From contig NZ_CP022752.1 of the NCBI RefSeq assembly GCF_002263515.1, positions 3,472,001 through 3,536,000 on the forward strand: a stretch of DNA of 64,000 nt, given 5' to 3'. Both the position numbers and the translations under genes were made by a program. Shown here piece by piece: positions 41,871 through 51,990 of this stretch. The notes beneath the pieces were generated by a model, which saw only the letters and a program-made list of their open reading frames with translations, made no database searches and had not been told where the DNA came from. Each line of letters starts with the position of its first letter. Positions within the stretch are counted from its first letter, which is position 1. This DNA is from Actinopolyspora erythraea. Its GTDB lineage: Bacteria > Actinomycetota > Actinomycetes > Mycobacteriales > Pseudonocardiaceae.

Positions 41871-44183
41871 TCAGGCCGCGGAGGTCATGCGGTAGACGTC
41901 GTAGACACCCTCGATGTTGCGCACCGCCTTGAGCACGTGCCCCAGATGCTTGGGATCGCCCATCTCGAAGGAGAACCGGCTGACCGCCACCCGGTCCTTG
42001 GAGGTGGTCACCGAGGCGGACAGGATGTTGACCTTCTCGTCGGCCAGCACCTTCGTCACGTCCGACAGCAGCCGGTGCCGGTCCAGCGCCTCGACCTGGA
42101 TGGCCACCAGGAACACCGAGGAGTTGGAAGGGGCCCAGTAGACGTCCACCAGCCGTTCCGGCTTGGAACGCAGTTCCTCGGCGTTGTTGCAGTCGGTGCG
42201 GTGCACGCTGACCCCACCGCCGCGTGTGACGAAGCCGAGGATCTCGTCCCCCGGAACGGGGGTGCAGCAACGCGCGAGCTTCGCCCAGATCTCGCCCGCG
42301 TTGGCCCCCTCCACGCGCACACCGGAGTCCCCGGAACTGCGGCGCTGCTGCTGCACCGTGGAGGGCGTGGAACGCTCCGCGATCTCGTCCTCGGCCTGCT
42401 CTACCCCGCCGAACGAGGCGACCAACCGCTGCACCACGTGGTGGGCCGACACCTGGCGTTCCCCGACCGCGGCGTACAACGCGGTCACGTCGGTGTAGTG
42501 CAGCTCCTTGGCCACCGACCCGATCGAATCGGCCGAGACCAGCCGTTGCACCGGCAGGCCCAACCTGCGCAGCTCCTTGGCGATGGCCTGCTTGCCGGAT
42601 TCGATGGCCTCCTCGCGCCGCTCCTTGGCGAACCACTGCTTGATCTTGGTCTTGGCGCGCGGCGAGGCCACGAAGGAGAGCCAGTCCCGGCTCGGACCCG
42701 ACCCCTCGGCCTTGGAGGTGAAGATCTCGACGACCTCGCCGTTCTCCAACTTCCGTTCGAGCGCGACGAGTCTGCCGTTGACGCGGGACCCGATGCAGCG
42801 GTGTCCCACCTCGGTGTGCACCGCGTAGGCGAAGTCGACCGGGGTGGATCCGGCGGGCAACGTGATCACGTCCCCCTTGGGGGTGAACACGAAGATCTCT
42901 CTGGTGTTGAGGTCGTAGCGCAGCGACTCCAGGAACTCGCCGGGATCCGCGGCCTCGCGCTGCCAGTCGAGCAGCTGGCGCATCCAGGCCATCTCGTCGA
43001 TCTCGACGCCGGTGCCGCGTCCGCGCCCCTTGGTCTCCTTGTAGCGCCAGTGGGCCGCGATGCCGTACTCGGCCGTGCGGTGCATCTCCTCGGTGCGGAT
43101 CTGCACCTCCAGCGGTTTGCCCTCCGGACCGATCACGGTGGTGTGCAGCGACTGGTAGACCCCGAACTTGGGCTGGGCGATGTAGTCCTTGAACCGCCCC
43201 GGCATCGGCTGCCACAGCGCGTGCACCACGCCCATCGCCGCATAGCAGTCCCGCACCTGGTCGACCAGGATGCGCACTCCCACCAGATCGTGGATGTCGT
43301 CGAAGTCACGACCACGCACGATCATCTTCTGGTGGATCGAGTAGTAGTGCTTGGGCCGCCCCTCCACCTTCGCCGAGAGCCGCGCCGCGTTCAGGTTCGA
43401 CGACAGCTCGTCGACCACGGTGCGCAGGTAGGTGTCCCTGGAGGGGGCGCGGTTGGCGACCAGCCGGACGATCTCGTCGTACTTCTTGGGCTGCAGGATC
43501 GCGAAGGCCAGGTCCTCCAGCTCCCACTTGATGGTGGCCATGCCGAGCCGGTGGGCCAGCGGCGCGAGGACCTCGAGGGTCTCGCGCGCCTTGCGGACCT
43601 GCTTCTCGGGCGGCAGGAAGCGCATGGTCCGCATGTTGTGCAGCCGGTCGGCGAGCTTGATCACCACCACCCTCGGGTCGCGGGCCATCGCGATGACCAT
43701 CTTGCGGATGGTCTCGGCCTCGGCCGCGTTGCCCAGCTTGACCTTGTCGAGCTTGGTCACGCCGTCGACGAGGTGGGCCACCTCCTCGCCGAAGTCCGCG
43801 CGCAGCCGATCCAGCGGGTAGTCGGTGTCCTCGACCGTGTCGTGCAGCAACGCGGCGACCAGCGTAGTGGTGTCCATCCCCAGTTCGGCGAGGATCGTCG
43901 CCACCGCGAGCGGATGCGTGATGTAGGGGTCGCCGGACTTGCGCCGCTGTTCGCTGTGCTGTTCCTCGGCGATGTCGTAGGCGTACTGCAGCAGCTCCAG
44001 GTCAGCCTGCGGGTGCATCTCGCGGTGGACCGAGGCCAGGGGTTCCAGCACCTGCTTGACCTGCGTGGGCCGCTGCGCGGTGATACGCCGGGCCAACCGC
44101 GCGCGTACCCGCCGAGTGGCCGAGGCCGGCCGCTGCGCGGGTGGCTGGGACCCGCCAGCTGGAGACTCGACTTCTTGGCTCAC
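41871..44183 (-). CDS. relA: Bifunctional (p)ppGpp synthetase/hydrolase RelA/SpoT
   Basis: This Rel enzyme makes and degrades (p)ppGpp in the stringent response. The order is HD hydrolase ([32 protein letters not shown]), synthetase ([57 protein letters not shown]), TGS ([35 protein letters not shown]) and a C-terminal ACT domain. I prefer GTG 44183 (770 residues), preceded by GGGAG; the frame is open to 44276 but without a ribosome-binding site. The adenine phosphoribosyltransferase gene that usually precedes relA is missing here. Confidence 0.95.
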   Translation of the reverse strand: MSQEVESPAGGSQPPAQRPASATRRVRARLARRITAQRPTQVKQVLEPLASVHREMHPQADLELLQYAYDIAEEQHSEQRRKSGDPYITHPLAVATILAELGMDTTTLVAALLHDTVEDTDYPLDRLRADFGEEVAHLVDGVTKLDKVKLGNAAEAETIRKMVIAMARDPRVVVIKLADRLHNMRTMRFLPPEKQVRKARETLEVLAPLAHRLGMATIKWELEDLAFAILQPKKYDEIVRLVANRAPSRDTYLRTVVDELSSNLNAARLSAKVEGRPKHYYSIHQKMIVRGRDFDDIHDLVGVRILVDQVRDCYAAMGVVHALWQPMPGRFKDYIAQPKFGVYQSLHTTVIGPEGKPLEVQIRTEEMHRTAEYGIAAHWRYKETKGRGRGTGVEIDEMAWMRQLLDWQREAADPGEFLESLRYDLNTREIFVFTPKGDVITLPAGSTPVDFAYAVHTEVGHRCIGSRVNGRLVALERKLENGEVVEIFTSKAEGSGPSRDWLSFVASPRAKTKIKQWFAKERREEAIESGKQAIAKELRRLGLPVQRLVSADSIGSVAKELHYTDVTALYAAVGERQVSAHHVVQRLVASFGGVEQAEDEIAERSTPSTVQQQRRSSGDSGVRVEGANAGEIWAKLARCCTPVPGDEILGFVTRGGGVSVHRTDCNNAEELRSKPERLVDVYWAPSNSSVFLVAIQVEALDRHRLLSDVTKVLADEKVNILSASVTTSKDRVAVSRFSFEMGDPKHLGHVLKAVRNIEGVYDVYRMTSAA

Positions 44184-44371
44184 AGCACGCTCCCGGGTGT
44201 TCGAGGATCCGCTCGGCCCGGGTCCGTTCTCCGCACTCGAGAACGTCCTGGCGTTCCGGTGCGGCGACCCGGACACCGAGCATAACGCTACGAACCCCGT
44301 GAGCCTTCCCGGGAGGGCCGGCGCCGCGCCGAGCGGTCCCGGCGCGGCTTCGAAACGGACCTTCCGACCGC

Positions 44372-44402
44372 TTCCGGTGACCGGTCGCGCCGATCACCGG
44401 AA
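44372..44402 (-). terminator. Terminator of secDF
   Basis: TTCCGGTGA (44372-44380) and TCACCGGAA (44394-44402) form a 9-bp stem with a 13-nt loop. It lies about 30 nt beyond the secF stop, between secF and relA. Confidence 0.6.
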
Positions 44403-44433
44403 AGCACCGAGGTCTCCGATGACCGGCGTGGGG

Positions 44434-45687
44434 TCACCGCCGCTTCCTGCCGGAGGAACGGCGCCCGGCTTTCCCGGAGGGCCGGGCCGCGCCCGCGCCC
44501 GCGTTGGCCGCACCGGCCCCGGCCAGCTTCGCACCGCCCGTCCCGTCGCGAGCGGGGCGCGCGCTCTCGACCGAGTCGGCGTCGGTGCCGGCCCCGTTGA
44601 CGGTGGTGGAACCCTCGCCGTCCCGGTTGCGCCTGCGCTGGGCGACCTTCTCCGCGTGCGCGCGGTACTTGGACTCGCGCATCTTCAGGTCCACCAGCAG
44701 GGGCGTGGCCAGCAGCAGCGAGGAGAGCACGCCCGCCAGCATGCCGACGCCCTGCACCAGCGCGAGGTCCCGCAGGACACCCACGCCCAGCAGTCCCGCG
44801 CCGACGACCAGCAGGCCGAGCACCGGCAGCAGCGCGATGACCGAGGTGTTGATCGAGCGCATCAGGGACTGGTTGACGGCCAGGTTCGCCGCCTCTGGGT
44901 AGGTGCGACGGGTCGTACTCAGCAGGCCGGAGGTGTTCTCCTTCACCTTGTCGAAGACCACGACCGTGTCGTACAGCGAGAAGCCGAGGATGGTGAGCAG
45001 GCCGATCACCGTGCTGGGGCTGACCTGGAACCCGACCATCGAGTAGATGCCCGCGGTGACCAGCACGTCGTGCAGCAGCGCCACGAGCGCACCGACCGCC
45101 ATCCACCGCTCGAAGTAGAACGCGAGGAACACGGTGACCAGCACGAGGAACACCGCCAGCGCGATCAGCGCCTGCTGGGTGATCTCACTACCCCAGGTCC
45201 CGCTGACGGCGCTGTCGCTGATCGCGTCGGCGCTGGGCTGACCGTTGGTTCCCAGGGGTCGCAGGTCTTCGAACAGGGCCGACTTCACCTTGACCAGCTC
45301 GGCCTGCGAGAGCTTCTCGGTGTTGATCTGCACCGTCTGGCTGCCGCCGCTGCCCACCAGCTGCACGGAGGACGGCTCGGAGCCGAGCACCTCCTGGAAG
45401 GAGTTCTCGACCTCGGTGGTGGTGATCTGCCCGGAGGCGCCCTGGGCGGGCATCGAGATGTTGGTGCCGCCCTCGAACTCGATGCTGAGGTTGAAGCCCT
45501 TGATGCCCACGAAGAGGGCGGAGACCAGCATCAGCGCCCCGAGGATGACGTACCAGTACTTACGCTTGCCGACGATGTCGAACGCGCCGGTGCCGGTGTA
45601 GAGCCGTTGCAGCACCCCGCGCTTGGCCTCGGTGCCGCCCGCGTCGGCCGCGGTGGGGGCGGTCCCGTTGCTGCCGGTCGTGTCCAC
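44434..45687 (-). CDS. secF: Protein translocase subunit SecF
   Basis: SecF pairs with SecD to support Sec-dependent export using the proton gradient. The 417-residue protein has six membrane segments. The signature IEFEGGTNISMP follows the first helix, and GFSLYDTVVVFDKVKEN carries the conserved Asp of SecF. The C-terminal 75 residues are basic and Ala/Gly-rich. The start GTG 45687 is three bases after the secD stop, with AAGGAGG inside the end of secD, so the two are coupled. Confidence 0.95.
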   Translation of the reverse strand: MDTTGSNGTAPTAADAGGTEAKRGVLQRLYTGTGAFDIVGKRKYWYVILGALMLVSALFVGIKGFNLSIEFEGGTNISMPAQGASGQITTTEVENSFQEVLGSEPSSVQLVGSGGSQTVQINTEKLSQAELVKVKSALFEDLRPLGTNGQPSADAISDSAVSGTWGSEITQQALIALAVFLVLVTVFLAFYFERWMAVGALVALLHDVLVTAGIYSMVGFQVSPSTVIGLLTILGFSLYDTVVVFDKVKENTSGLLSTTRRTYPEAANLAVNQSLMRSINTSVIALLPVLGLLVVGAGLLGVGVLRDLALVQGVGMLAGVLSSLLLATPLLVDLKMRESKYRAHAEKVAQRRRNRDGEGSTTVNGAGTDADSVESARPARDGTGGAKLAGAGAANAGAGAARPSGKAGRRSSGRKRR

Positions 45688-45690
45688 GAC

Positions 45691-47460
45691 TCACGCCTCC
45701 TTCGGAGTGCCGTTGGAAGCACTCTGCTGCCGGTTGACGCCCTTCCGCTGTGCTCTGGCGCGCTCGCCCATCCGCTGGACCGCGCCGAGCCCGGTCAGCC
45801 CCGGGCGGGAGAGGAACTTGCTACGCGAGGCCAACGCCACCAGTGGATGGGTCACCAGGAAGACGACGATCAGGTCCAGCACCGTCGACATGCCGAGCGT
45901 GAAGGCGAAGCCCTTCACCTGACCGACGGCGAGCAGGTAAAGCACACCCGCCGCGAGGAAGCTCACCGCGTCGGCCGAGAGGATCGTTCGGCGGGCACGG
46001 GCCCAGGAGCGCGGTACCGCCGACCGGAAGGTCCTTCCTTCGCGTATCTCGTCCTTGAGTCGTTCGAAGAACACGATGAACGAGTCCGCCGTGATACCGA
46101 TCGCGATGATGAAACCGGCCATGCCCGGCAGGTCCAGCGTGAATCCGATCCAACGGCCGAACAGCACCAGCACGCCGTAGACGACCGCGCCGGACAGCAC
46201 CAGCGAGAGGATCGTCAACAGCCCCAGCAGCCGGTAGTAGAACAGGCAGTAGACGGCCACGAGGATCAGTCCGATGCCGCCCGCAAGCAGCGCCGCCTGC
46301 AGCGAGGCGACCCCCAGCGTCGGCGAGACGGTCTCGGCGGTGGACTGGTCGAAGGCCAGCGGCAGCGCACCGTACTTGAGCGTGTTGGCGAGGTTGTTGG
46401 CCGTCTCCTGGTTGAAGCTGCCCTCGATCGAGGTGTTTCCGCCGACGATCGCGCTGTTGATGGACGGGGCGGAGACCACCTGGTTGTCGAGCACGAAGGC
46501 GACCTGCTCCCCCACGTTCTGGGAGGTGAAGTCGGCCCAGGTCTTCGTGCCCTGGTTCTTGAACTCGAGGTTGACCGTCCACTCGGCCTTGCGCTGTCCC
46601 GGCGGGGAGGAGGTGGCGTCGCTGATCTGGGTACCGGGGATCAGCACCGGTTCGAGGATGTACTTGCGCTGGCCGTCGTCGCCGCAGGTCACCAGCGGAA
46701 GCTTCGGGTCAGCGTTGCCGCGGAGCGGGTCGGGGGCGTCGCAGTCCAGCGTCAGCAGTGCCTGGCGCTGCATCGCAGGCTCCTCGCTCTGCCGCAGCTG
46801 TTTGGCCTGCTGGATCCGCTCGGCCCTGGTCTGCGACTCGCTGTCCTGCTGGTCCCCGTTCTGCTGGTCACCACCGCCGGACTGGGACTGCCCGTCCGGT
46901 CGCTGTTGGTCCGAGGGCTGCTGAGCCGGCGCGGCGGCCCACTGCGGGGTGGTGCCCGAGGACTGCTGCTCCTCGGAACCACTCGAATCCGCCCCCTGTC
47001 CGGACTGGTCACCCTGTCCCGACTGGTCGCCCTGGCCGGGTTGGTTTCCCTGGCCGGGTTGGTTTCCCTGCAGGGCACTGACCGGAACCACCTGGCTGAC
47101 CTTGCGCAGGTTCAGCTCCGCGGTCTGGCCGAGCCGCTTGGCCTGCTCGCCGTCCTTGCCCGGCACCGTGATCACCAGGTTGGTGCCGTCGATGGTGACC
47201 TCGGAACCGCTGACGCCGAGCCCGTTGACGCGCTGCTCGATGATCTCGCGCGCCTGCTGCAACGACTCGTCCGTGGGCGGCTCACCGCTGGGGGTCCGCG
47301 CCGTGAGCGTGACCCTGGTGCCGCCCTGCAGGTCGATGCCCAGTTCGGGTACGGGTTTGCGGTCTCCGGTGAAGAACACAAGGCTGTAGATGCCCAGCAG
47401 AATCACCACGAAGGCCAGCAGGTAACGCGCCGGCCGGATCTGCCCGCGTGGAGGTGCCAC
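45691..47460 (-). CDS. secD: Protein translocase subunit SecD
   Basis: SecD has an N-terminal helix (about 14-32), a large extracytoplasmic region, then five more helices with LPGMAGFIIAIGITADSFIVFFERLKDEIREG, the conserved Asp-containing helix. LGIDLQGGTRVTL marks the start of the P1 domain. The 589-residue length includes an insert of roughly 100 residues (about 125-225) rich in Gln, Gly, Asp and Ser, within which GNQPGQ/GDQSGQ hexapeptides are repeated. The start is GTG 47460 with GGAGACGG upstream. It is followed by secF and preceded by yajC about 360 nt away. Confidence 0.95.
   Translation of the reverse strand: MAPPRGQIRPARYLLAFVVILLGIYSLVFFTGDRKPVPELGIDLQGGTRVTLTARTPSGEPPTDESLQQAREIIEQRVNGLGVSGSEVTIDGTNLVITVPGKDGEQAKRLGQTAELNLRKVSQVVPVSALQGNQPGQGNQPGQGDQSGQGDQSGQGADSSGSEEQQSSGTTPQWAAAPAQQPSDQQRPDGQSQSGGGDQQNGDQQDSESQTRAERIQQAKQLRQSEEPAMQRQALLTLDCDAPDPLRGNADPKLPLVTCGDDGQRKYILEPVLIPGTQISDATSSPPGQRKAEWTVNLEFKNQGTKTWADFTSQNVGEQVAFVLDNQVVSAPSINSAIVGGNTSIEGSFNQETANNLANTLKYGALPLAFDQSTAETVSPTLGVASLQAALLAGGIGLILVAVYCLFYYRLLGLLTILSLVLSGAVVYGVLVLFGRWIGFTLDLPGMAGFIIAIGITADSFIVFFERLKDEIREGRTFRSAVPRSWARARRTILSADAVSFLAAGVLYLLAVGQVKGFAFTLGMSTVLDLIVVFLVTHPLVALASRSKFLSRPGLTGLGAVQRMGERARAQRKGVNRQQSASNGTPKEA
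47003..47074. repeat. Four 18-bp tandem units inside secD
   Basis: Units at 47003-47020, 47021-47038, 47039-47056 and 47057-47074 are similar (for example GGTTGGTTTCCCTGGCCG) and encode G-(N/D)-Q-(P/S)-G-Q hexapeptides in the extracytoplasmic low-complexity region of SecD. The array is in frame and may vary in copy number between strains. Confidence 0.75.
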
Positions 47461-47823
47461 GTTAGGTCCGTCTCCTCGTCCGGGGTCGGTGCCGAAGGTC
47501 CGGCAGTCGTTCAGGGCCGTCGCCGCGCCCGGCCCTTCACGGTGCCGGCCACCGCACGTGGCTGACGCGACAACGGCGTCCAGTTTGACAGGTCACATCG
47601 CGGTCCTGTCGCGCAGGTACTGAATCGTGATCTACGAACCGCACGCGGGCGAGCGACCGGGACCGTGTCCCGGCGACACCGGCTCGAACGACGAGCGATC
47701 CCCGCCACGACGAGTTCCTCGACACGAGTCAGCGGCCGGACCGCGTGCTCCCGCGGTCGGCTCGCCCGCCACCGAAAGCACGCGCCGGACCTCGCGCCGG
47801 GACCGCGCGACCCGGAACGACTC
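47461..47823. other. Intergenic region between yajC and secD
   Basis: This 363-bp spacer holds no recognisable gene; frames overlapping it are extensions of, or antisense to, neighbours. Its length suggests that secD has its own promoter here. Confidence 0.4.
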
Positions 47824-48204
47824 TCAGCCGGTCTTCTGGGTCTCGGCGTTCTCGGTGGTGTCGGACTCGTCCCGCGAGGAGTCGCGGTCCGAGGAGTCGA
47901 CGAGTTCCTCGTCGTCGTCATCCTCGTCGTCGTCCTCGTCGACCTCGGTCTCGACGCGCTCACGGATCGCCTGACGCAGCCAGGTCGTGACCACACCGTC
48001 GGCGATCTCCAGCTCGATCGAGTCGTCCTCGGTGTCCACCACGGTGCCGAACAATCCGGAGGTGGTCATCACTCGGTCGCCGACCTCCAACGAGTTCTGC
48101 AGCTTCTGCTGCTCGCTCATCGCCTTGCGCTGCTTGCGCATCTGGAAGAACAGCAGCGCCGCGAACGCGATGAACAGAATCGGGATCAAATACTCTGTCG
48201 ACAT
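47824..48204 (-). CDS. yajC: Preprotein translocase subunit YajC
   Basis: YajC associates with SecDF. The 126-residue protein starts MSTEYLIPILFIAFAALLFFQMRKQRKA, one membrane helix followed by basic residues, and then LEVGDRVMTTSGLFGTVV. The C-terminal 40 residues are strongly acidic (a run of Asp/Glu). ATG 48204 has GGAG upstream. It follows ruvB in the order ruvCAB-yajC-secDF. Confidence 0.93.
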   Translation of the reverse strand: MSTEYLIPILFIAFAALLFFQMRKQRKAMSEQQKLQNSLEVGDRVMTTSGLFGTVVDTEDDSIELEIADGVVTTWLRQAIRERVETEVDEDDDEDDDDEELVDSSDRDSSRDESDTTENAETQKTG

Positions 48205-48446
48205 CTTGCTCCATCCACGGACGTGACCCGGACAGCGCGGCGACCGCGACAACGGAGCCGTGCCCCACCGGCGCCCGGACTATTCGGATGTACCTCCCCC
48301 AGTGTGCCAGGTTCACCAGCACAGAAACGCCCCTGCCCTCGCGGACGGGCCACCGGAGGGACGCGAGCATGAGTGACGCAGCGCACAACGCCACGCCGGA
48401 GCCGATACCGCCCGTCCTCGGTCCACCCACGCCCAACCCGCTCCGC

Positions 48447-49562
48447 TCACTCGTCGAACAGGCCGGGCTCGGCCGGTTCGGGCTCGGCCACCGGCGTGGC
48501 ACCGAAGGCGTTCGCCGGGGGAACCAGGCCCAGGTGGTGCCAGGCCGCCGCGGTGGCCACCCGCCCGCGCGGTGTCCGGGCCAACATGCCAGCGCGGACC
48601 AGGTACGGCTCGCACACCTCCTCGATGGTGCTCTGCTCCTCGCCCACAGCGACGGCCAGCGTCGAGGCCCCCACCGGACCTCCGCCGAACGACCGGGCCA
48701 GCGAGCCGAGCACGGCCCGGTCGAGACGGTCGAGCCCCAGCTCGTCCACGTCGTAGACCTCCAGAGCGGCGCGGGCCACCTCGACAGTGACCACCCCGTC
48801 GGAACGCACCTCGGCGTAGTCGCGGACCCGCCGCAACAGCCGGTTGGCGATGCGCGGGGTCCCCCGGCACCTCCTGGCGATCTCGGTGGCCCCGTCCGCG
48901 CGCAGGTTCACCCCCAGGATCCCGGCCGAGCGGTTGATGACCCGCTCCAGCTCGCTCGGTTCGTAGAACTCCATGTGCGCGGTGAACCCGAACCGGTCCC
49001 GCAGCGGTCCGGTCAGGGACCCCGAGCGCGTGGTGGCTCCCACCATGGTGAACGGCGCGATGTCCAGCGGGATGCTGGTGGCTCCCGGCCCCTTTCCGAC
49101 CACCACGTCCACCCGGTAGTCCTCCATCGCCAGGTAGAGCATCTCCTCGGCGGGACGGGCCATGCGGTGTATCTCGTCGATGAACAGCACGTCACCGGCG
49201 GTGAGGTTGGACAGCATCGCGGCCAGGTCGCCCGGTCGTTCCAGCGCCGGGCCGGAGGTCACCCTGATGGCCGAACCGAGTTCGGACGCCAGGATCATGG
49301 CCAGGCTGGTCTTGCCCAGCCCCGGTGGACCCGCGAACAGCACGTGGTCGGGCTGCTCGCCCCGCCCGAGCGCCCCGTGCAGGACCAGCCGGAGCTGCTC
49401 CCGGACGCGCTGCTGGCCGACGAAGTCGTCGAGCTTGCGCGGACGCAGGCTCGCGTCGATCTCCTGCTCGCCGGTGGCTCGGTGCGGCGAGAGGGTGTCC
49501 TCGGAAGCCTCGGTCGCGTCCACGGCACCACTCTCCGGCTCCACCGGCCCGTCCTCGTGCAT
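48447..49562 (-). CDS. ruvB: Holliday junction branch migration ATPase RuvB
   Basis: RuvB is the AAA+ motor of RuvAB. The 371-residue protein has [11 protein letters not shown], Walker [12 protein letters not shown], Walker [29 protein letters not shown] (sensor 1 and arginine finger) and a C-terminal winged helix ([17 protein letters not shown]). An acidic N-terminal extension of about 33 residues is present. ATG 49562 has GAGGAG upstream. It lies 65 nt after ruvA. Confidence 0.97.
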   Translation of the reverse strand: MHEDGPVEPESGAVDATEASEDTLSPHRATGEQEIDASLRPRKLDDFVGQQRVREQLRLVLHGALGRGEQPDHVLFAGPPGLGKTSLAMILASELGSAIRVTSGPALERPGDLAAMLSNLTAGDVLFIDEIHRMARPAEEMLYLAMEDYRVDVVVGKGPGATSIPLDIAPFTMVGATTRSGSLTGPLRDRFGFTAHMEFYEPSELERVINRSAGILGVNLRADGATEIARRCRGTPRIANRLLRRVRDYAEVRSDGVVTVEVARAALEVYDVDELGLDRLDRAVLGSLARSFGGGPVGASTLAVAVGEEQSTIEEVCEPYLVRAGMLARTPRGRVATAAAWHHLGLVPPANAFGATPVAEPEPAEPGLFDE

Positions 49563-49627
49563 GGTCTCCTCGAACTCCGCTCGTACTACCCGCGATCGTG
49601 GTTCCGCCGCGCCCGCACCGTCCCGGA

Positions 49628-50266
49628 CTACTTGGGGCCGAGTGTGGCCAGCGCCTTGCGCAGCACGGTGGAGGTGTCGGTCTCCCCCCCGTTCTCGGCG
49701 AGCACCGCGTTGACGCTCTGCTCGGCCTGCTTCGCGGAGAACCCGAGTCCGACCAGGGCCTCGCTGACCTCGGACCGGATACCGGCGGTGTCCATGACCG
49801 GAGCCCCGGCGTCCGAGGCGCTCCCCGGCGTCGGCTGCCCGGGCTCCGCCCCGTTCACGGCGGAGAGCGCGGCCACCTTGTCGCGCAGTTCCAGCACGAG
49901 CCGTTCGGCGCTCTTCTTGCCTATTCCCGGGACCATCGTCAGGGCACCGGTGTCGCCTCGGCTCAGCGCGTCGCGCAGCTGGGCCGGGTCGAGCACGGCC
50001 AGCGCGGCCAGCGCCAGTCGTGGCCCCACCCCGGAAGCGGTCTGCAACAGGGCGAACAGGTCGCGGGCCCGCGCGTCCGCGAAGCCGTAGAGCGTCAGCG
50101 AGTCCTCCCGGACGATCAGCGAGGTGGCCAGGCTGGCCTCGTCACCCCGCCGCAGCCCGCCCAACGTGGCGGGGGTCGCGTACACGGCCATTCCCACACC
50201 GCCGACCTCGATCACCGCGTGATCCAGCCCGACCGACAGCACCTCACCCCGCACCGAAGCGATCAT
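49628..50266 (-). CDS. ruvA: Holliday junction DNA-binding protein RuvA
   Basis: RuvA holds the four-way junction for RuvB. The 212-residue protein starts [12 protein letters not shown] and contains the OB fold, two helix-hairpin-helix motifs ([17 protein letters not shown] and [22 protein letters not shown]) and the C-terminal RuvB-contact helices. Its ATG overlaps the ruvC stop (ATGA). Confidence 0.96.
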   Translation of the reverse strand: MIASVRGEVLSVGLDHAVIEVGGVGMAVYATPATLGGLRRGDEASLATSLIVREDSLTLYGFADARARDLFALLQTASGVGPRLALAALAVLDPAQLRDALSRGDTGALTMVPGIGKKSAERLVLELRDKVAALSAVNGAEPGQPTPGSASDAGAPVMDTAGIRSEVSEALVGLGFSAKQAEQSVNAVLAENGGETDTSTVLRKALATLGPK

Positions 50267-50850
50267 CGGTGGTTCCCCCTTGTACCTGACGAGTCCCGTG
50301 CGGCTCGCCGCAGCCGCTGTTGGTGGTTGTGCGCGAGTTCGGCGGCGCGCTGCTCCGCCTCGGCGAGCCTGCCCGCCATCGGGGCCCGCCAGAGGTGACA
50401 CAGCGCCAGCGCCAGGGCGTCGGCCGCGTCGGCGGGCTTCGGCGGGGTGGACATGCCGAGGACCTTGCTGACCATGGCGGTGACCTGGCGCTTGTCGGCC
50501 TTGCCCGAACCGCTGATGGCGGCCTTTACCGAACTCGGGGTGTGGAAGGCGACCTGGATGTCACGCCGCGCGGCGGCCAGTGCCACGATGCCGGAGACCT
50601 GTGCGGTCCCCATCACCGAGCGCACGTTCTGCTGGCTGAACACCCGTTCGATCGCCACGACTTCCGGCGTGTGCTCGTCGATCCACTCCTCCACCCCCTC
50701 GGCGATGGCGACCAGGCGCCGGGGCAGCTCGTCGTCGGCGGGACTGCGCACCACGCCGACCCCGAGGCAACTCACCCCGCGCCGATGCCCGCCCTCGACG
50801 ACGCCGACCCCGCAGCGTGTCAGCCCCGGATCGACTCCCAGTACGCGCAC
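50263..50850 (-). CDS. ruvC: Holliday junction resolvase RuvC
   Basis: RuvC cleaves Holliday junctions. The 195-residue protein starts [19 protein letters not shown] (catalytic Asp7) and keeps [21 protein letters not shown] (catalytic Glu), YSSVKxxxxG-like [22 protein letters not shown], and [14 protein letters not shown] (last acidic pair). I chose GTG 50850 with GAGAGG upstream; residues upstream in the same frame belong to a methyltransferase relic. A SOS box lies 27 bp upstream. Confidence 0.95.
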   Translation of the reverse strand: MRVLGVDPGLTRCGVGVVEGGHRRGVSCLGVGVVRSPADDELPRRLVAIAEGVEEWIDEHTPEVVAIERVFSQQNVRSVMGTAQVSGIVALAAARRDIQVAFHTPSSVKAAISGSGKADKRQVTAMVSKVLGMSTPPKPADAADALALALCHLWRAPMAGRLAEAEQRAAELAHNHQQRLRRAARDSSGTRGNHR

Positions 50851-50876
50851 ACCCTGATCCTCTCGCGCGAGCCGTT

Positions 50877-50892
50877 TTGAACACGCGTTCGA
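50877..50892. promoter_or_regulatory. Putative LexA (SOS) box of ruvCAB
   Basis: TTGAACACGCGTTCGA has one mismatch to TCGAAC-N4-GTTCGA. It lies 27-42 bp upstream of the ruvC start codon, and ruvC is a known member of the mycobacterial SOS regulon, so LexA control of ruvCAB is likely. Confidence 0.78.
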
Positions 50893-50972
50893 ATGATACC
50901 GGCCGGACGAGTGGGACCGTGCACGGCGACACGCACGCCGCGTCGAGCGGGGGCCCATCGCCCCGGAACGGC

Positions 50973-51195
50973 TCAACCGGGCAGACTCGCCCGCAGCGTG
51001 AACAGCATCGGCAACCGAGGCGCCCTCAGCGGCAGGGCGGAACCAGTCGGCGTCCCGAACCACGTCCGGCCAGGGAACCCAAGGACTGCTTTCGTGCTCG
51101 TGCAGTGCTTCGACACGCATCCCCGCCCCGATCAACGCGTTGATCGTCCCACCGAGTCCGTGCGCCCACTCGAACGTCTCGTTGCCCTCCGGCAC
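50973..51195 (-). pseudogene. C-terminal relic of a SAM-dependent methyltransferase
   Basis: The minus strand encodes [20 protein letters not shown] followed by [10 protein letters not shown] and [12 protein letters not shown], which is the typical C-terminus of actinobacterial class I methyltransferases. After DWFR the frame is lost, but one frame over it continues [20 protein letters not shown] and stops at 50973, the expected ending. The N-terminal SAM-binding half is absent. This is therefore a truncated and frameshifted remnant between DUF4262 and ruvC. Confidence 0.65.
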
Positions 51196-51256
51196 GGCGA
51201 CGCGACGTGACCGTGAGCGGGCGACGAGCGCGGCGCGGCCGCCGGTGGCAACGGAC

Positions 51257-51766
51257 TCAGACCCCGTCGTGGCCGGGGGTCCAGCTCTCCGGCGCACCGC
51301 TGTCGGTGAGCACCGGCTGGTAGGCGGCGAACCCCTCCGGAGCCCGCTCCGACCAGGAGAACAGACCGGTGTCCGAGGTCGGTAGCAACAGTTGCAGCGC
51401 CGGGAAGTCGTCGTCGCCGTGAACCAGCATCGCGCTGCCCAGGTACGTCGGGTAGTGCGTCCTGGCCACGCGCTCGAAGGTGACGGGCTGCTCGGCGAGG
51501 AAGCCCTCGTAGAGCCTGCCTGGGACGAAGCGCTCTCCTGCGCGGACGCGTTCGACGTAGGTGTCGACCACGCTCTGGCCCACCTTCTCGGGGAGTCCGA
51601 TCACCACGACCTCCGGCTTGCCGAAACGTCGCCAGGCACCCACCGAGAACGCGTAGGGCGCGTGCTCCTCGTCCTCCGGCACGTGCAGGACGGCCGCACC
51701 GTGCCGCTCGGAGGTGTCGACCAACCACCTGCGCAGTTCGTCCGTCGAGCTCGCCGCGCCGGACAT
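51257..51766 (-). CDS. DUF4262 domain protein
   Basis: The 169-residue protein has the DUF4262 pattern: [25 protein letters not shown] near residues 35-60, then [17 protein letters not shown] and [22 protein letters not shown]. The function of this family is unknown. ATG 51766 is preceded by GGTGAG. It stands alone next to a methyltransferase relic, divergent from an intact methyltransferase. Confidence 0.75.
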   Translation of the reverse strand: MSGAASSTDELRRWLVDTSERHGAAVLHVPEDEEHAPYAFSVGAWRRFGKPEVVVIGLPEKVGQSVVDTYVERVRAGERFVPGRLYEGFLAEQPVTFERVARTHYPTYLGSAMLVHGDDDFPALQLLLPTSDTGLFSWSERAPEGFAAYQPVLTDSGAPESWTPGHDGV

Positions 51767-51990
51767 CACGTCTCACCTCTCCGTCGACGGGTTCGTTCGC
51801 GGCTCGACCGCACCCCCGGAAACGCCGCGTCGAGGGCGAAGCCTAGTTCACCGGCGGGCGCGGCCGACATCCCGTCACCCGCGCCCCGGGGAACCGCCGG
51901 GCCGCGCGGCGACCTCGGCATTGACTTCCAGTTCGCTCGAACTCGCATGCTCGTGGTGATCTCACGGACCAACGGAACGAGGAGAGCACC

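Noticed and set aside
47003..47074. Four 18-bp repeats considered as a CRISPR-like array
   Set aside because: They are contiguous, without spacers, in frame and inside secD.
41709..47565. Very long plus-strand open frames (over 850 and over 1100 codons) opposite relA and secDF
   Set aside because: They are antisense to unmistakable relA, secF and secD, and their long length comes from high GC content. Their translations are low-complexity and match nothing.
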